Assembly: GCA_032251435.1 (NCBI GenBank)
Contig: JAVVEH010000063.1
Location: forward strand, 1 to 20,484
DNA: 20,484 nt
DNA from: JAVVEH01 sp032251435
GTDB taxonomy: Bacteria; Verrucomicrobiota; Lentisphaeria; Oligosphaerales; MVZH01
Reading direction: 5' to 3'
The notes beneath the pieces are model-generated. The model had not been told where the DNA came from. It ran no database searches and saw only the letters and a list, made by a program, of their open reading frames with translations. Positions 14,255-20,484 of this stretch are shown here, one piece after another. The translations under genes and the position numbers were made by a program. How positions within the stretch are numbered: position 1 is the first letter of the stretch; the number at the start of each line of letters is the position of its first letter.

Positions 14255-16543
14255 ATGGCCCCTTTTTCATTTTCAGCCGCGGGCTCCGCGCCGGTCCGCC
14301 CGGTCATCAGGCTTTGGCGGCTTGTCATCGGGTTGACGGTCAGTTTTTTTCCTCTGTCCCGGGCCTGGGATGACTGGCGCGCGGTTGACGCCGCGGTTCG
14401 ATTCCGCCTGGCCCGTCCGCCCCGGTTACGCCAGTCATACACCCTGCGGATGGACATTGACGAGGCGTTTTCCAAGTATGCGGTCCGTGGCGCGTATTCC
14501 GCCACGGGCGCTGTTCTGCCCACCCGGCCGATCCGCTTAGGGGAGGCGTTGATTGCCGTGGAAATCGGTTTGTCGCCCCAGGAAAGCGGTCTCGCGAATC
14601 ATGTCGGCGCTGAAGACAAGACCAAGTTCCCCGATCACACGCCGGTTTTTCTGTATTTAACGGCGGCGGGAAAAGACAGCCCTCCGACCATCTCCACAAG
14701 CGCTCCCATCGCCTGTCACACGGGTTATCTGAACGCGATCACCCGCCCCGGCGATGTGACTGATCTGTTCACGTTTTGGAGCCGTATGCCTTCTCCGGCG
14801 TTCCGGGGGGATCTGGGGTTGACTGACGACCCGGCCCGCTATATATCTCAGGGGTCGTCCAGGCGCTCCTCACAGCGGGAGAAGAGACATCTCACCCAGT
14901 TAGCGTACAGCGCGTCCCTGATGGTCAAAGAAAAAGGTGTCTTCCGGTTCGGCGTGGAAGCGGCGGATACCGCCTGGTTTGTTTTTGTCAATGGCGAAGG
15001 TGTGGCGGCTTGGGGAACTGGAACAGCCAGCGGCGGGGCGGTGTTAGGCCGCGACGTCACGCTGTCTCCCGGGATCCATGAGCTATCTCTTTTGACGGTC
15101 AGCCGGGCCGGGGAGGCGTTTCCGCGACCCGTTTACTCGGTGAACGGCGGCCCGCCCGCCGCCTGGCCGCCGGCGCGCCTCACGGCCAGCCATATGCCGC
15201 CCGCCGTTCGTTTGGAATACCAGCGGGGGGATGTCCATCCGGGCGTGGCCATCGACGGCGGGGTGGTCTATTCGCCGTCTCTGGACGGCATGCGGCACGT
15301 GGTCACAACGACTGATTTGACTTGGGTGACCACTCGGGGGGCCGGCCCGCGGAAAACGGTGTTCACCTTGAAAGATGGCGGGACATTCGCCGGTGACACG
15401 GCGGTGGTCACCGGCTCGGCGCCCCGACGGCTCGCGCTCAGCGGTCCTTTCCCGACAAAGCGTTTCACCGTCGGCATACCCGTTTTCCCGCGGCGTCCGG
15501 CAGCGGTCGTCATGGCTGAACTGGTCTTGGAACGGTTACCCCCGATGGTTCCCAAAACAGGGCGGGTTGATCTCATAATGGCCGTGCGGGACACATCCAT
15601 CAATGAAGAGGCGACGGTGCCGGGCTTTGATCCGGTCGCGCGGGTGGAGACCGTTGACGGCGCCGGCAAGCTCATTCATGGATTTGATCAAGCATTGCCG
15701 GAACAAGGGCGCTTCCAGACGGTCACGGTTTCCGTCACTCCGGCGGTTGAACAGATTGTTTTGAGCGCCTCTCTGGCGGGAACACACGTCGTTCGGCCTG
15801 TCATTATTGACGTTCTCCGGCCAACCAGTGATGTGTCGCGTTTAGTCGCTGACGGGGACCGGTTGCGGTCCGGAGACCATCTCGCGATGCTGCACATTGA
15901 CGGGGACTCATCTTCTCCGGCGCCCATGCCTGTGGCGGCTCAAACGCTTCCCGATGACGCCACAGTGATCTGGGTGGACACCTACCTGGCCAAGGGCGCG
16001 GGGGGAGAACGCCTGTCGCGGCGGCTGTCCAGCCGGAACGCCGGAAGCCCGTATATGATTCATCGGCTGGATGATCGCGATTTGCCGACATCACCTGTGC
16101 TGCCCGAATTGCGGCAATTTCATTTGGGGGCCAGAGCGTTGTCCATGAAGCCGGGCGGCATTATCTGGGGAGTCGGTCTTTTGGACTTGGAGGCCGGGAC
16201 GCACCGCGATGACATTCAGCGTCGGCAACGGTTTTTCGCCCGGGCGAGTATGGTCCGGGGCATTATTCCGGTGTTGGTGACATCCCCTCCGTCACCGTCT
16301 GTCGATCATGAGGAAAGCCGGGCGGCCGCGTTGTCCCTTAAACGGCTGGGCTTGAAACTGGGCGTGCCGGTGGTTGATGTGTATTCCGAAGCCCGCGCGT
16401 TGACAAGCCGCGGGCCGGAAGTCTCTTTCACCGGCGTTAATCACGTGAACACCCCCGTTGATATGGCTGGCGCGCGTCCCGCCGAGCGGGATTGGTATCT
16501 TGATTCACTTATTCGATCGCTTCGTAACATCTCGGAAAAGTAG
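14255..16543 (+). CDS. Large exported protein with PA14-like domain, unknown function
   Basis: I do not recognise the whole protein (762 residues from ATG). It has a basic N-terminus and hydrophobic segment (LWRLVIGLTVSFFPLSRAW, about 20-38) typical of a signal peptide or anchor. A PA14-like beta region lies at about 215-285, with GVFRFGVEAADTAWFVFVNGEGV and LSPGIHELSLLTV. A beta-rich middle follows. The C-terminal third, from about 530, alternates strands and helices (IIWGVGLL, GIIPVLVTSPPSPS, GVPVVDVYSEAR, GVNHVN). It weakly suggests an SGNH-hydrolase-like fold without a convincing Ser-Asp-His set. A GTG at 14237 would overlap the ATPase gene and add six residues; ATG 14255 is preferred. 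GAGG lies 12 bases upstream. It probably acts at the cell surface with the glycosyltransferase that follows. Confidence 0.8.
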   Translation: MAPFSFSAAGSAPVRPVIRLWRLVIGLTVSFFPLSRAWDDWRAVDAAVRFRLARPPRLRQSYTLRMDIDEAFSKYAVRGAYSATGAVLPTRPIRLGEALIAVEIGLSPQESGLANHVGAEDKTKFPDHTPVFLYLTAAGKDSPPTISTSAPIACHTGYLNAITRPGDVTDLFTFWSRMPSPAFRGDLGLTDDPARYISQGSSRRSSQREKRHLTQLAYSASLMVKEKGVFRFGVEAADTAWFVFVNGEGVAAWGTGTASGGAVLGRDVTLSPGIHELSLLTVSRAGEAFPRPVYSVNGGPPAAWPPARLTASHMPPAVRLEYQRGDVHPGVAIDGGVVYSPSLDGMRHVVTTTDLTWVTTRGAGPRKTVFTLKDGGTFAGDTAVVTGSAPRRLALSGPFPTKRFTVGIPVFPRRPAAVVMAELVLERLPPMVPKTGRVDLIMAVRDTSINEEATVPGFDPVARVETVDGAGKLIHGFDQALPEQGRFQTVTVSVTPAVEQIVLSASLAGTHVVRPVIIDVLRPTSDVSRLVADGDRLRSGDHLAMLHIDGDSSSPAPMPVAAQTLPDDATVIWVDTYLAKGAGGERLSRRLSSRNAGSPYMIHRLDDRDLPTSPVLPELRQFHLGARALSMKPGGIIWGVGLLDLEAGTHRDDIQRRQRFFARASMVRGIIPVLVTSPPSPSVDHEESRAAALSLKRLGLKLGVPVVDVYSEARALTSRGPEVSFTGVNHVNTPVDMAGARPAERDWYLDSLIRSLRNISEK

Positions 16544-17964
16544 TGCTTGACCCCATGGAAAACCAACCGAAAAACGACGAGAGTTACACGGGTTACCGGG
16601 GGTTCGAAATGGCGACGCATGTGCTGGCGCCATGGCAAAAACGGGCGCTGGTCGGCGTTGTCTGCCTGCTGATGTGCGCGCTGATATTTTTCCCCTTCCA
16701 TACCGTGTTGTGGATCAACATCGCGGTGACTGTGATGTATTTGGCGTCGACCTTTTACCGGGTGATGTTGATTGATGTCTCTTTACGGAAAAGCCGGGAG
16801 ATCGACATCAGCGCCGAGGAACTGGCCACGCCGCCGCCGGGGGGATGGCCATATTATATCATTCAGGTGCCGATTTATAAAGAAGCGGCGATTTTGCCGC
16901 ACTTAATCAGCAGCCTGTCAAAAATGGACTATCCGGAAGACCGCTTGGAAATCCGCCTGTTAATTGAGGAAGACGACAACGAGACGATGGCCGCGGCCCG
17001 CGCCCTTCGTCCACTGCCGCCTTTCGTTATCTTTCCCATTCCCGCGTCTGAGCCGCGGACGAAACCCAAGGCGTGCAATATCGGTCTGGCCAATACCGGT
17101 CACGCCGAGTTCCTGGTGATCTACGACGCGGAAGACCGTCCGGAGACCGATCAATTGAAGAAGGCCGCTCTCGCGTTCCGCCAAGTGCCCGATGACGTGG
17201 CCTGTATCCAGGGGAAACTTAATTTTTACAATTCGGGGCAGAACTTTTTAACCAAGTGTTTTTCCACGGAATACGCCACCTGGTTCGACCTCTGCCTGCC
17301 CGGTTTGGATCAGTTGCGGGCGCCGATTCCGCTGGGCGGAACCTCAAATCATTTCCGTCTGAAGGCCTTGCGGGCGTTGAAAGGGTGGGATGAGTATAAT
17401 GTCACCGAGGATTGTGATTTGGGCATGCGCCTGTTTGTGAACGGCTGGCGGACCCGCATTTTGGCGTCAACCACTTGGGAGCAAGCGTGCCCGAGCGTGC
17501 CCTTTTGGATCCGGCAACGATCCCGGTGGGTGAAAGGGTATGTGCAAACATATTTGGTGCAAACACGCCATCCCCTCCACTTGACGAAAAAACTGGGCTT
17601 TGTCAACAGCCTGCATTTTCACCTGCTGGTCGGGGCGAGTCCACTCTGTCAACTGGTGAATCCCGTTTACTGGATCTTGACACTGGTCTGGTTTTTCACC
17701 CGCAGCAGCGCCTTCACCGCGTTTTTCCCCCCGCCGGTTTTTGTGATGGCCGCGGCCTGTTTGTTCATTGGAAATTTTTTGTTCGCTTACACCTGCGGAA
17801 TCGCATGCGTCCGCCGCGGATTCGGGCATTTGGCCAAGTATGGTCTCCTGATGCCTGTCTACTGGGCGATGATGAGTGTCGCCGCCTGGAAAGGGTGTCT
17901 GCAACTGATAAACAAACCCCACTTCTGGGAAAAAACACGGCATTTTGAGGTCCCGGAAGCCTGA
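16543..17964 (+). CDS. Membrane family 2 glycosyltransferase, CESA-like (XagB type)
   Basis: The 473-residue protein is a processive-type GT2. Two N-terminal membrane helices (about 34-52 and 55-75) precede the catalytic domain, which has PIYKEAAILPHLI, the acidic IEEDDNET (141-148), YDAEDRPE (194-201, DxD-like), GGTSNHFR (265-272), TEDCDLGMRL (288-297) and QRSRW (325-329). Three or four C-terminal helices follow. The set D, D, TED, QxxRW marks a cellulose-synthase-like enzyme, closest in pattern to CESA_like_2/XagB enzymes that make exopolysaccharide. It would polymerise or transfer sugars from nucleotide donors across the inner membrane. The start is GTG at 16543, overlapping the preceding TAG by one base (TAGTG); ATG 16555 is an alternative without a ribosome-binding site. 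Confidence 0.93.
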   Translation: MLDPMENQPKNDESYTGYRGFEMATHVLAPWQKRALVGVVCLLMCALIFFPFHTVLWINIAVTVMYLASTFYRVMLIDVSLRKSREIDISAEELATPPPGGWPYYIIQVPIYKEAAILPHLISSLSKMDYPEDRLEIRLLIEEDDNETMAAARALRPLPPFVIFPIPASEPRTKPKACNIGLANTGHAEFLVIYDAEDRPETDQLKKAALAFRQVPDDVACIQGKLNFYNSGQNFLTKCFSTEYATWFDLCLPGLDQLRAPIPLGGTSNHFRLKALRALKGWDEYNVTEDCDLGMRLFVNGWRTRILASTTWEQACPSVPFWIRQRSRWVKGYVQTYLVQTRHPLHLTKKLGFVNSLHFHLLVGASPLCQLVNPVYWILTLVWFFTRSSAFTAFFPPPVFVMAAACLFIGNFLFAYTCGIACVRRGFGHLAKYGLLMPVYWAMMSVAAWKGCLQLINKPHFWEKTRHFEVPEA

Positions 17965-17967
17965 AAT

Positions 17968-19506
17968 ATGACTGATTTATCCGCGAAAATTTGGTACGGA
18001 GGCGAGCCGGCGACGGGCGCCGCCCGGCATCGGCAAACCGCCATGATTTGGTTCGCTATCGCGCTGGGATTCACGGCGGCGCGCTTATGCCTGCCTGTTC
18101 ACGCGACGGATTCCGCCCTCATTCACACGCGGATCATCGAAGCGCTCGGGCATTCTCACATCTGGGGCCGTCAGGCGCTCATTTCCTCACTTGAATTTCC
18201 CACATTCACCACGATTTGCCTGCTGTTCACGAACCAGGTCGCCCAATTCACGCCGTTTACCGCGGCGACCCTGCTGACCGCGTTGTCTCAAACCTGGGCG
18301 TTTTGCTATTTGCTGCGGATTCCGCAAAGCTTGAAAGGGCGGTTGATCACGGGAGTGACCTTGGGTATCCTGGGAATGAGTCCTGAGTTTCAAACCGCGT
18401 TTCTCACGGATGACCCCAACTGGGCCGCGGCCGTTCCTGTCGCCAGCGCCCTGTACCACCTGGTGCGTTGGCAGCGCGACAATTCTCTGCGTGACGCGGT
18501 TGTGCTTGGCGGCGCTTGCGGCTTGCTGGTCTTCTGCGGTCCGGTCGGCTTAGTCACCGCCCTGGTTTTTCTGTTGGTGTCCACGCTGAATATCCGGCGC
18601 TTGCCGCGGCTTTACGACACTCAAAATATGACGGGCGTGCCCTTTTTAATTTGGGCGCCTTTCGGCTACTGTCTGGTCTTGCTGTTTCTGGCGAATTGGT
18701 TGATCATGGGCAATCCGTTTTACCCTCTGGTCTCTCTGGCCCCGGCCCTTACGCCGGCGGCCCTGTCGGCGTTGCCCGGCTCCATTCCGCTAAGTCTGGT
18801 GGCTTTGCCGCGATTGTGTGTCGGCGGACTGGTGATCGCCTTTTTCTCGGTGGCCGGTCGCCGGAAAGTCGCCGCGGAGGGCGTGGCCGCGGCGTTGATC
18901 GCGTTATTCGCTCTCGGCGTGTTGTTCGCCGACACCCCGGTTTTCATGCCGGGTTTGCATGCGCAGCAGTTGATTCTGGCGGTCACGGCCGTGTTGTTTC
19001 CCAGCCTGTTTCTTTTTGAGCAATACCAGACATCTTGGAAACGCCACGCGGCGATGTTCCTGATGGCGGCGACGATCTTTGTCACCATCGCGGTGCCAAA
19101 ATCGTGGATCTTGCCGGAAACCCAGTTAGTGGGGAGTCCGCCCAGCGTTGAGGAGGTGATTTCGGTCACGGATTTTTATTGGCGGGACGGCCGGATAGCG
19201 GTTTTTGGCATGCGGGCGCCAGGCGTCTTTTTTGACAGTGATGAAAAACGCTTTATCAAACGGGTGGATTTCTTTGAAGAGGACCTCAAGGCTGACACAT
19301 TAAAGGAACAGCTTTATCTGCTGATTCCCCCTGATGACGGCCGCTTTTATCCCCCCGCCTCCTCATTGGCGCACTTGCACGCGGAGGGCGCGGATTGGCT
19401 CCTGTTGGAAAAAGCCTGGCCTTCCGGCTGGCAGCTCTGGCGCGGTCTGTTATACGATCCCCCGGCGACGGATGATTCGCTGAGTCTACCGGATCAGAGC
19501 CTGTGA
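17968..19506 (+). CDS. Polytopic membrane protein, GT-C-like, unknown activity
   Basis: The 512-residue protein has a short cytoplasmic N-terminus and about nine to ten hydrophobic segments between residues 25 and 375. A soluble C-terminal domain of about 130 residues follows. The first long loop reads LPVHATDSALIHTRIIEAL, with an acidic residue (D48) where GT-C glycosyltransferases (PMT/ArnT/GT39 relatives) have their catalytic Asp. That makes a lipid-linked-sugar transferase plausible, but I cannot confirm family membership. The start ATG is 3 bp after the GT2 stop, with GGAAG eight bases upstream, so it is co-translated with it. Its end overlaps the convergent small Cys-rich gene by 21 bp. 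Confidence 0.83.
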   Translation: MTDLSAKIWYGGEPATGAARHRQTAMIWFAIALGFTAARLCLPVHATDSALIHTRIIEALGHSHIWGRQALISSLEFPTFTTICLLFTNQVAQFTPFTAATLLTALSQTWAFCYLLRIPQSLKGRLITGVTLGILGMSPEFQTAFLTDDPNWAAAVPVASALYHLVRWQRDNSLRDAVVLGGACGLLVFCGPVGLVTALVFLLVSTLNIRRLPRLYDTQNMTGVPFLIWAPFGYCLVLLFLANWLIMGNPFYPLVSLAPALTPAALSALPGSIPLSLVALPRLCVGGLVIAFFSVAGRRKVAAEGVAAALIALFALGVLFADTPVFMPGLHAQQLILAVTAVLFPSLFLFEQYQTSWKRHAAMFLMAATIFVTIAVPKSWILPETQLVGSPPSVEEVISVTDFYWRDGRIAVFGMRAPGVFFDSDEKRFIKRVDFFEEDLKADTLKEQLYLLIPPDDGRFYPPASSLAHLHAEGADWLLLEKAWPSGWQLWRGLLYDPPATDDSLSLPDQSL

Positions 19507-19956
19507 TTGTTCGGCGCCAACATGGTGAATCCGCCGCATGATGTCGCGGACCCAGCCGCATTCACAGGCTTGAGGACAGTGACTGGTGGTGTCGTCTTTT
19601 CGCAAACAATGCCCCGGACAACTCTGTCCTGGCCGCCGGCGCCCGCTGATGAAGGGCTGGGATGTCAAACTGAGAAAAGCCGACACGGGAACCGACATCG
19701 TCGTCCCGCAGTCAGCATGGGTGTGGCTGAAAAGAAAAAATCCCTTGTCAATCGCGATGTCGTTGATTTGGTACCCATTGAGGTGAACCGCTGGATCGGC
19801 CAGAAAGTCGTCCAAACCACGCCACGTGGCGGAACATAACGGGCACGTTTTAAAAGGTGATGGGGTCATGTGATAAAAAATCCAGCCAACTAAGAGCCCC
19901 GACAAAAAAACACTATAAAAACCGAGCGCGCGGATGACGGTCACCGCCGCTGTCAT
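19486..19956 (-). CDS. Small membrane-anchored Cys/His-rich protein, uncharacterised
   Basis: The 156-residue protein has an N-terminal membrane helix (about 7-28, ALGFYSVFLSGLLVGWIFYHM). A Cys/His-rich domain follows: C38-x2-C41, FSHTHADCGTTMSV (H78, H80, C83), then C113, C117, C127, C131 and C133. The pattern of CPLC, GYQ, GxFxFSH...CGTTM and CPGHCL...CP.ACECGWVRDI looks like a conserved family that I recall only as hypothetical. Metal binding is likely but unproven. An upstream TTG at 20055 would add 33 residues. ATG 19956 is preferred because a promoter lies just upstream of it and the TTG sits in a dispersed repeat. The leader would be only about 7 nt, so translation may be leaderless. 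It overlaps the convergent membrane gene by 21 bp. Confidence 0.72.
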   Translation of the reverse strand: MTAAVTVIRALGFYSVFLSGLLVGWIFYHMTPSPFKTCPLCSATWRGLDDFLADPAVHLNGYQINDIAIDKGFFLFSHTHADCGTTMSVPVSAFLSLTSQPFISGRRRPGQSCPGHCLRKDDTTSHCPQACECGWVRDIMRRIHHVGAEQSQALIR

Positions 19957-19969
19957 TAAATCTGAACAA

Positions 19970-19997
19970 AATATATCAGAAATATAAAGAATAACAA
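19970..19997 (-). promoter_or_regulatory. Candidate promoter for the Cys/His-rich gene
   Basis: On the minus strand TTGTTA (19992-19997) and TATATT (19970-19975) are separated by 16 bp in an AT-rich stretch unlike the surroundings. Transcription would start near 19963, only about seven bases before the ATG at 19956. This supports that start over the upstream TTG. Confidence 0.45.
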
Positions 19998-20037
19998 GGG
20001 CGGGTGGTTGTCGTATCGTCAACCCACGCCGTAATCG

Positions 20038-20060
20038 ATCCCACGGGATGGTCAAGAAAA
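20038..20060 (+). repeat. Palindrome-plus-tail repeat, copy 1
   Basis: The core atcccacgggat is followed by ggtcaagaaaa. The 23-bp unit recurs at 20220-20242 with one difference (c to t in the palindrome centre). Its core also occurs at 11529-11540. Confidence 0.8.
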
Positions 20061-20217
20061 CATAATAAAAAGACGGATTTTATAATCTTTCGGTTGGCGC
20101 GGGGATTTTTGAAGTTGTAACTTAAGGTGTCGTAACACATTAACTGTTAGATTTTCCAGGCAAATCAAAGCTGGTTTTAGAAGGAACTGTAGCGTTTCTT
20201 ATTGAACAGACCCACAG

Positions 20218-20242
20218 CCATCCCATGGGATGGTCAAGAAAA
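20218..20242 (+). repeat. Palindrome-plus-tail repeat, copy 2
   Basis: A perfect 16-bp palindrome, ccatcccatgggatgg (20218-20233), is followed by tcaagaaaa. It matches copy 1 at 20038-20060 over 23 bases with one mismatch. The two copies lie in the same orientation, 182 bp apart. Confidence 0.85.
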
Positions 20243-20320
20243 AACGTTGTCTCGCACCTTGTCGGGCTTCAGTTTTCCTGCGTCTGCGGGATTCGGAGCG
20301 AAATTTGCGGATACCGCAGA

Positions 20321-20339
20321 GCCGCTCTCTTGAAACTTG
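20321..20339 (+). repeat. 19-bp direct repeat, copy 1
   Basis: The sequence gccgctctcttgaaacttg is found identically at 20437-20455. The two copies bracket the cloverleaf element, 116 bp apart start to start. Confidence 0.9.
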
Positions 20340-20408
20340 CTGTAGGCCGGGGTTCCTTCCCCGGCTAAGCCGGACTTGGAAGTCCGGCCTACTGAAGGCG
20401 CAAGTTTC
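20332..20408. repeat. Cloverleaf palindromic repeat with flanking inverted repeat
   Basis: The core 20342-20392 folds with no unpaired bases between helices. The closing stem is gtaggcc (20342-20348) with ggcctac (20386-20392). Inside are three adjacent arms: gggg-ttcctt-cccc (20349-20362), ggct-a-agcc (20363-20371) and ggactt-gg-aagtcc (20372-20385). Outside, gaaacttgc (20332-20340) and gcaagtttc (20400-20408) form a further 9-bp inverted repeat. A truncated inverted copy lies at 52-90. The element is too short for tRNA and lacks a T-arm consensus. Confidence 0.9.
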
Positions 20409-20436
20409 GTCTTGTTCGGACCGGCATCGCCGGATG

Positions 20437-20455
20437 GCCGCTCTCTTGAAACTTG
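20437..20455 (+). repeat. 19-bp direct repeat, copy 2
   Basis: Identical to 20321-20339. It follows the cloverleaf element and a small hairpin, near the end of the window. Confidence 0.9.
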
Positions 20456-20484
20456 GGAATGATGAACAGATGAACAGGGAATAA

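Larger units (their letters stand above)
20061..20484. other. Gene-free right end with dispersed repeats
   Basis: No convincing gene was found. The frame 20230-20484 runs through repeats and lacks family-like sequence. From left to right, after an AT-rich piece to 20215, the stretch holds the second palindrome repeat (20218-20242) and a hairpin tgcgg-ata-ccgca (20306-20318). It then has the first copy of a 19-bp direct repeat (20321-20339), the cloverleaf element (20342-20392), a hairpin ccggc-atc-gccgg (20421-20433), and the second 19-bp copy (20437-20455). Confidence 0.7.

Noticed and set aside
18516..19169. Overlapping plus-frame 167-residue and minus-frame 149-residue frames
   Set aside because: Both are shadows inside the polytopic membrane gene, with Gly/Arg- or Arg/Ala-rich composition.
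20342..20392. tRNA gene
   Set aside because: The cloverleaf is only 51 nt, arms have no T-loop or anticodon-loop consensus and helices abut without the tRNA linkers.
20230..20484. 84-residue plus-strand frame at the right end
   Set aside because: It begins inside the palindrome repeat and crosses the cloverleaf element and both 19-bp repeats; no family resemblance.

Overview
The window is about 20.5 kb of chromosomal DNA, close to 54% GC by eye. It most likely comes from an uncultured bacterium of the PVC superphylum, Kiritimatiellota or Lentisphaerota-like. This placement is an inference. It rests on a prepilin leader of the FTLIELLVVVAIIG type followed by a long irregular pseudopilin body, a DUF5060-type secreted glycoside hydrolase, a membrane-anchored formylglycine-enzyme-like protein, and dispersed GC-rich hairpin repeats between genes. 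No rRNA, tRNA, CRISPR array, transposase or phage gene was seen. Both ends lie in dispersed repeats, so the window is probably a contig that broke at repeats on each side.

Left part, 1-532: non-coding and repeat-rich. It holds a heptanucleotide tandem array, a truncated inverted copy of the cloverleaf repeat found at the right end, and several small hairpins.

Minus-strand block, 533-11340: nine genes all read leftward. In transcription order from the right they are a secreted DUF5060/GH5-like glycoside hydrolase (TTG start), a membrane-anchored FGE/SUMF1-like protein, a HELTH-motif membrane metalloprotease-like protein, a YprB-like RNase H-fold exonuclease, a YihY/BrkB membrane protein, LarC (nickel insertion into the lactate racemase cofactor), a PPP-family phosphatase, a UspA-type stress protein, and an exported 42-residue-repeat TPR protein. 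The FGE-like, protease-like, nuclease and YihY genes have spacings of -4, 14 and 31 bp and form a probable operon. LarC ends in a long hairpin that contains its stop codon.

Divergent region, 11341-11656: about 316 bp holding a 28-bp inverted repeat built of 12-bp units, a second short palindrome followed by a T-run, and a good sigma70-type promoter for the plus-strand genes.

Plus-strand block, 11657-19506: five tightly packed genes, with gaps or overlaps of 8, 4, -1 and 3 bp. They encode a type II secretion/type IV-like pseudopilin, a GspE/PilB-family ATPase, a large secreted protein with a PA14-like domain and an uncharacterised C-terminal half, a CESA-like family 2 glycosyltransferase (XagB/CESA_like_2 type), and a polytopic GT-C-like membrane protein. 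My reading is a surface-polysaccharide or glycoconjugate locus with pseudopilus components built in. This is the most interesting functional unit here.

Right part, 19486-20484: one small minus-strand gene for a membrane-anchored Cys/His-rich protein, which overlaps the end of the plus-strand operon by 21 bp. It is followed by about 430 bp of non-coding DNA with several dispersed repeats, including a perfect three-armed cloverleaf palindrome.
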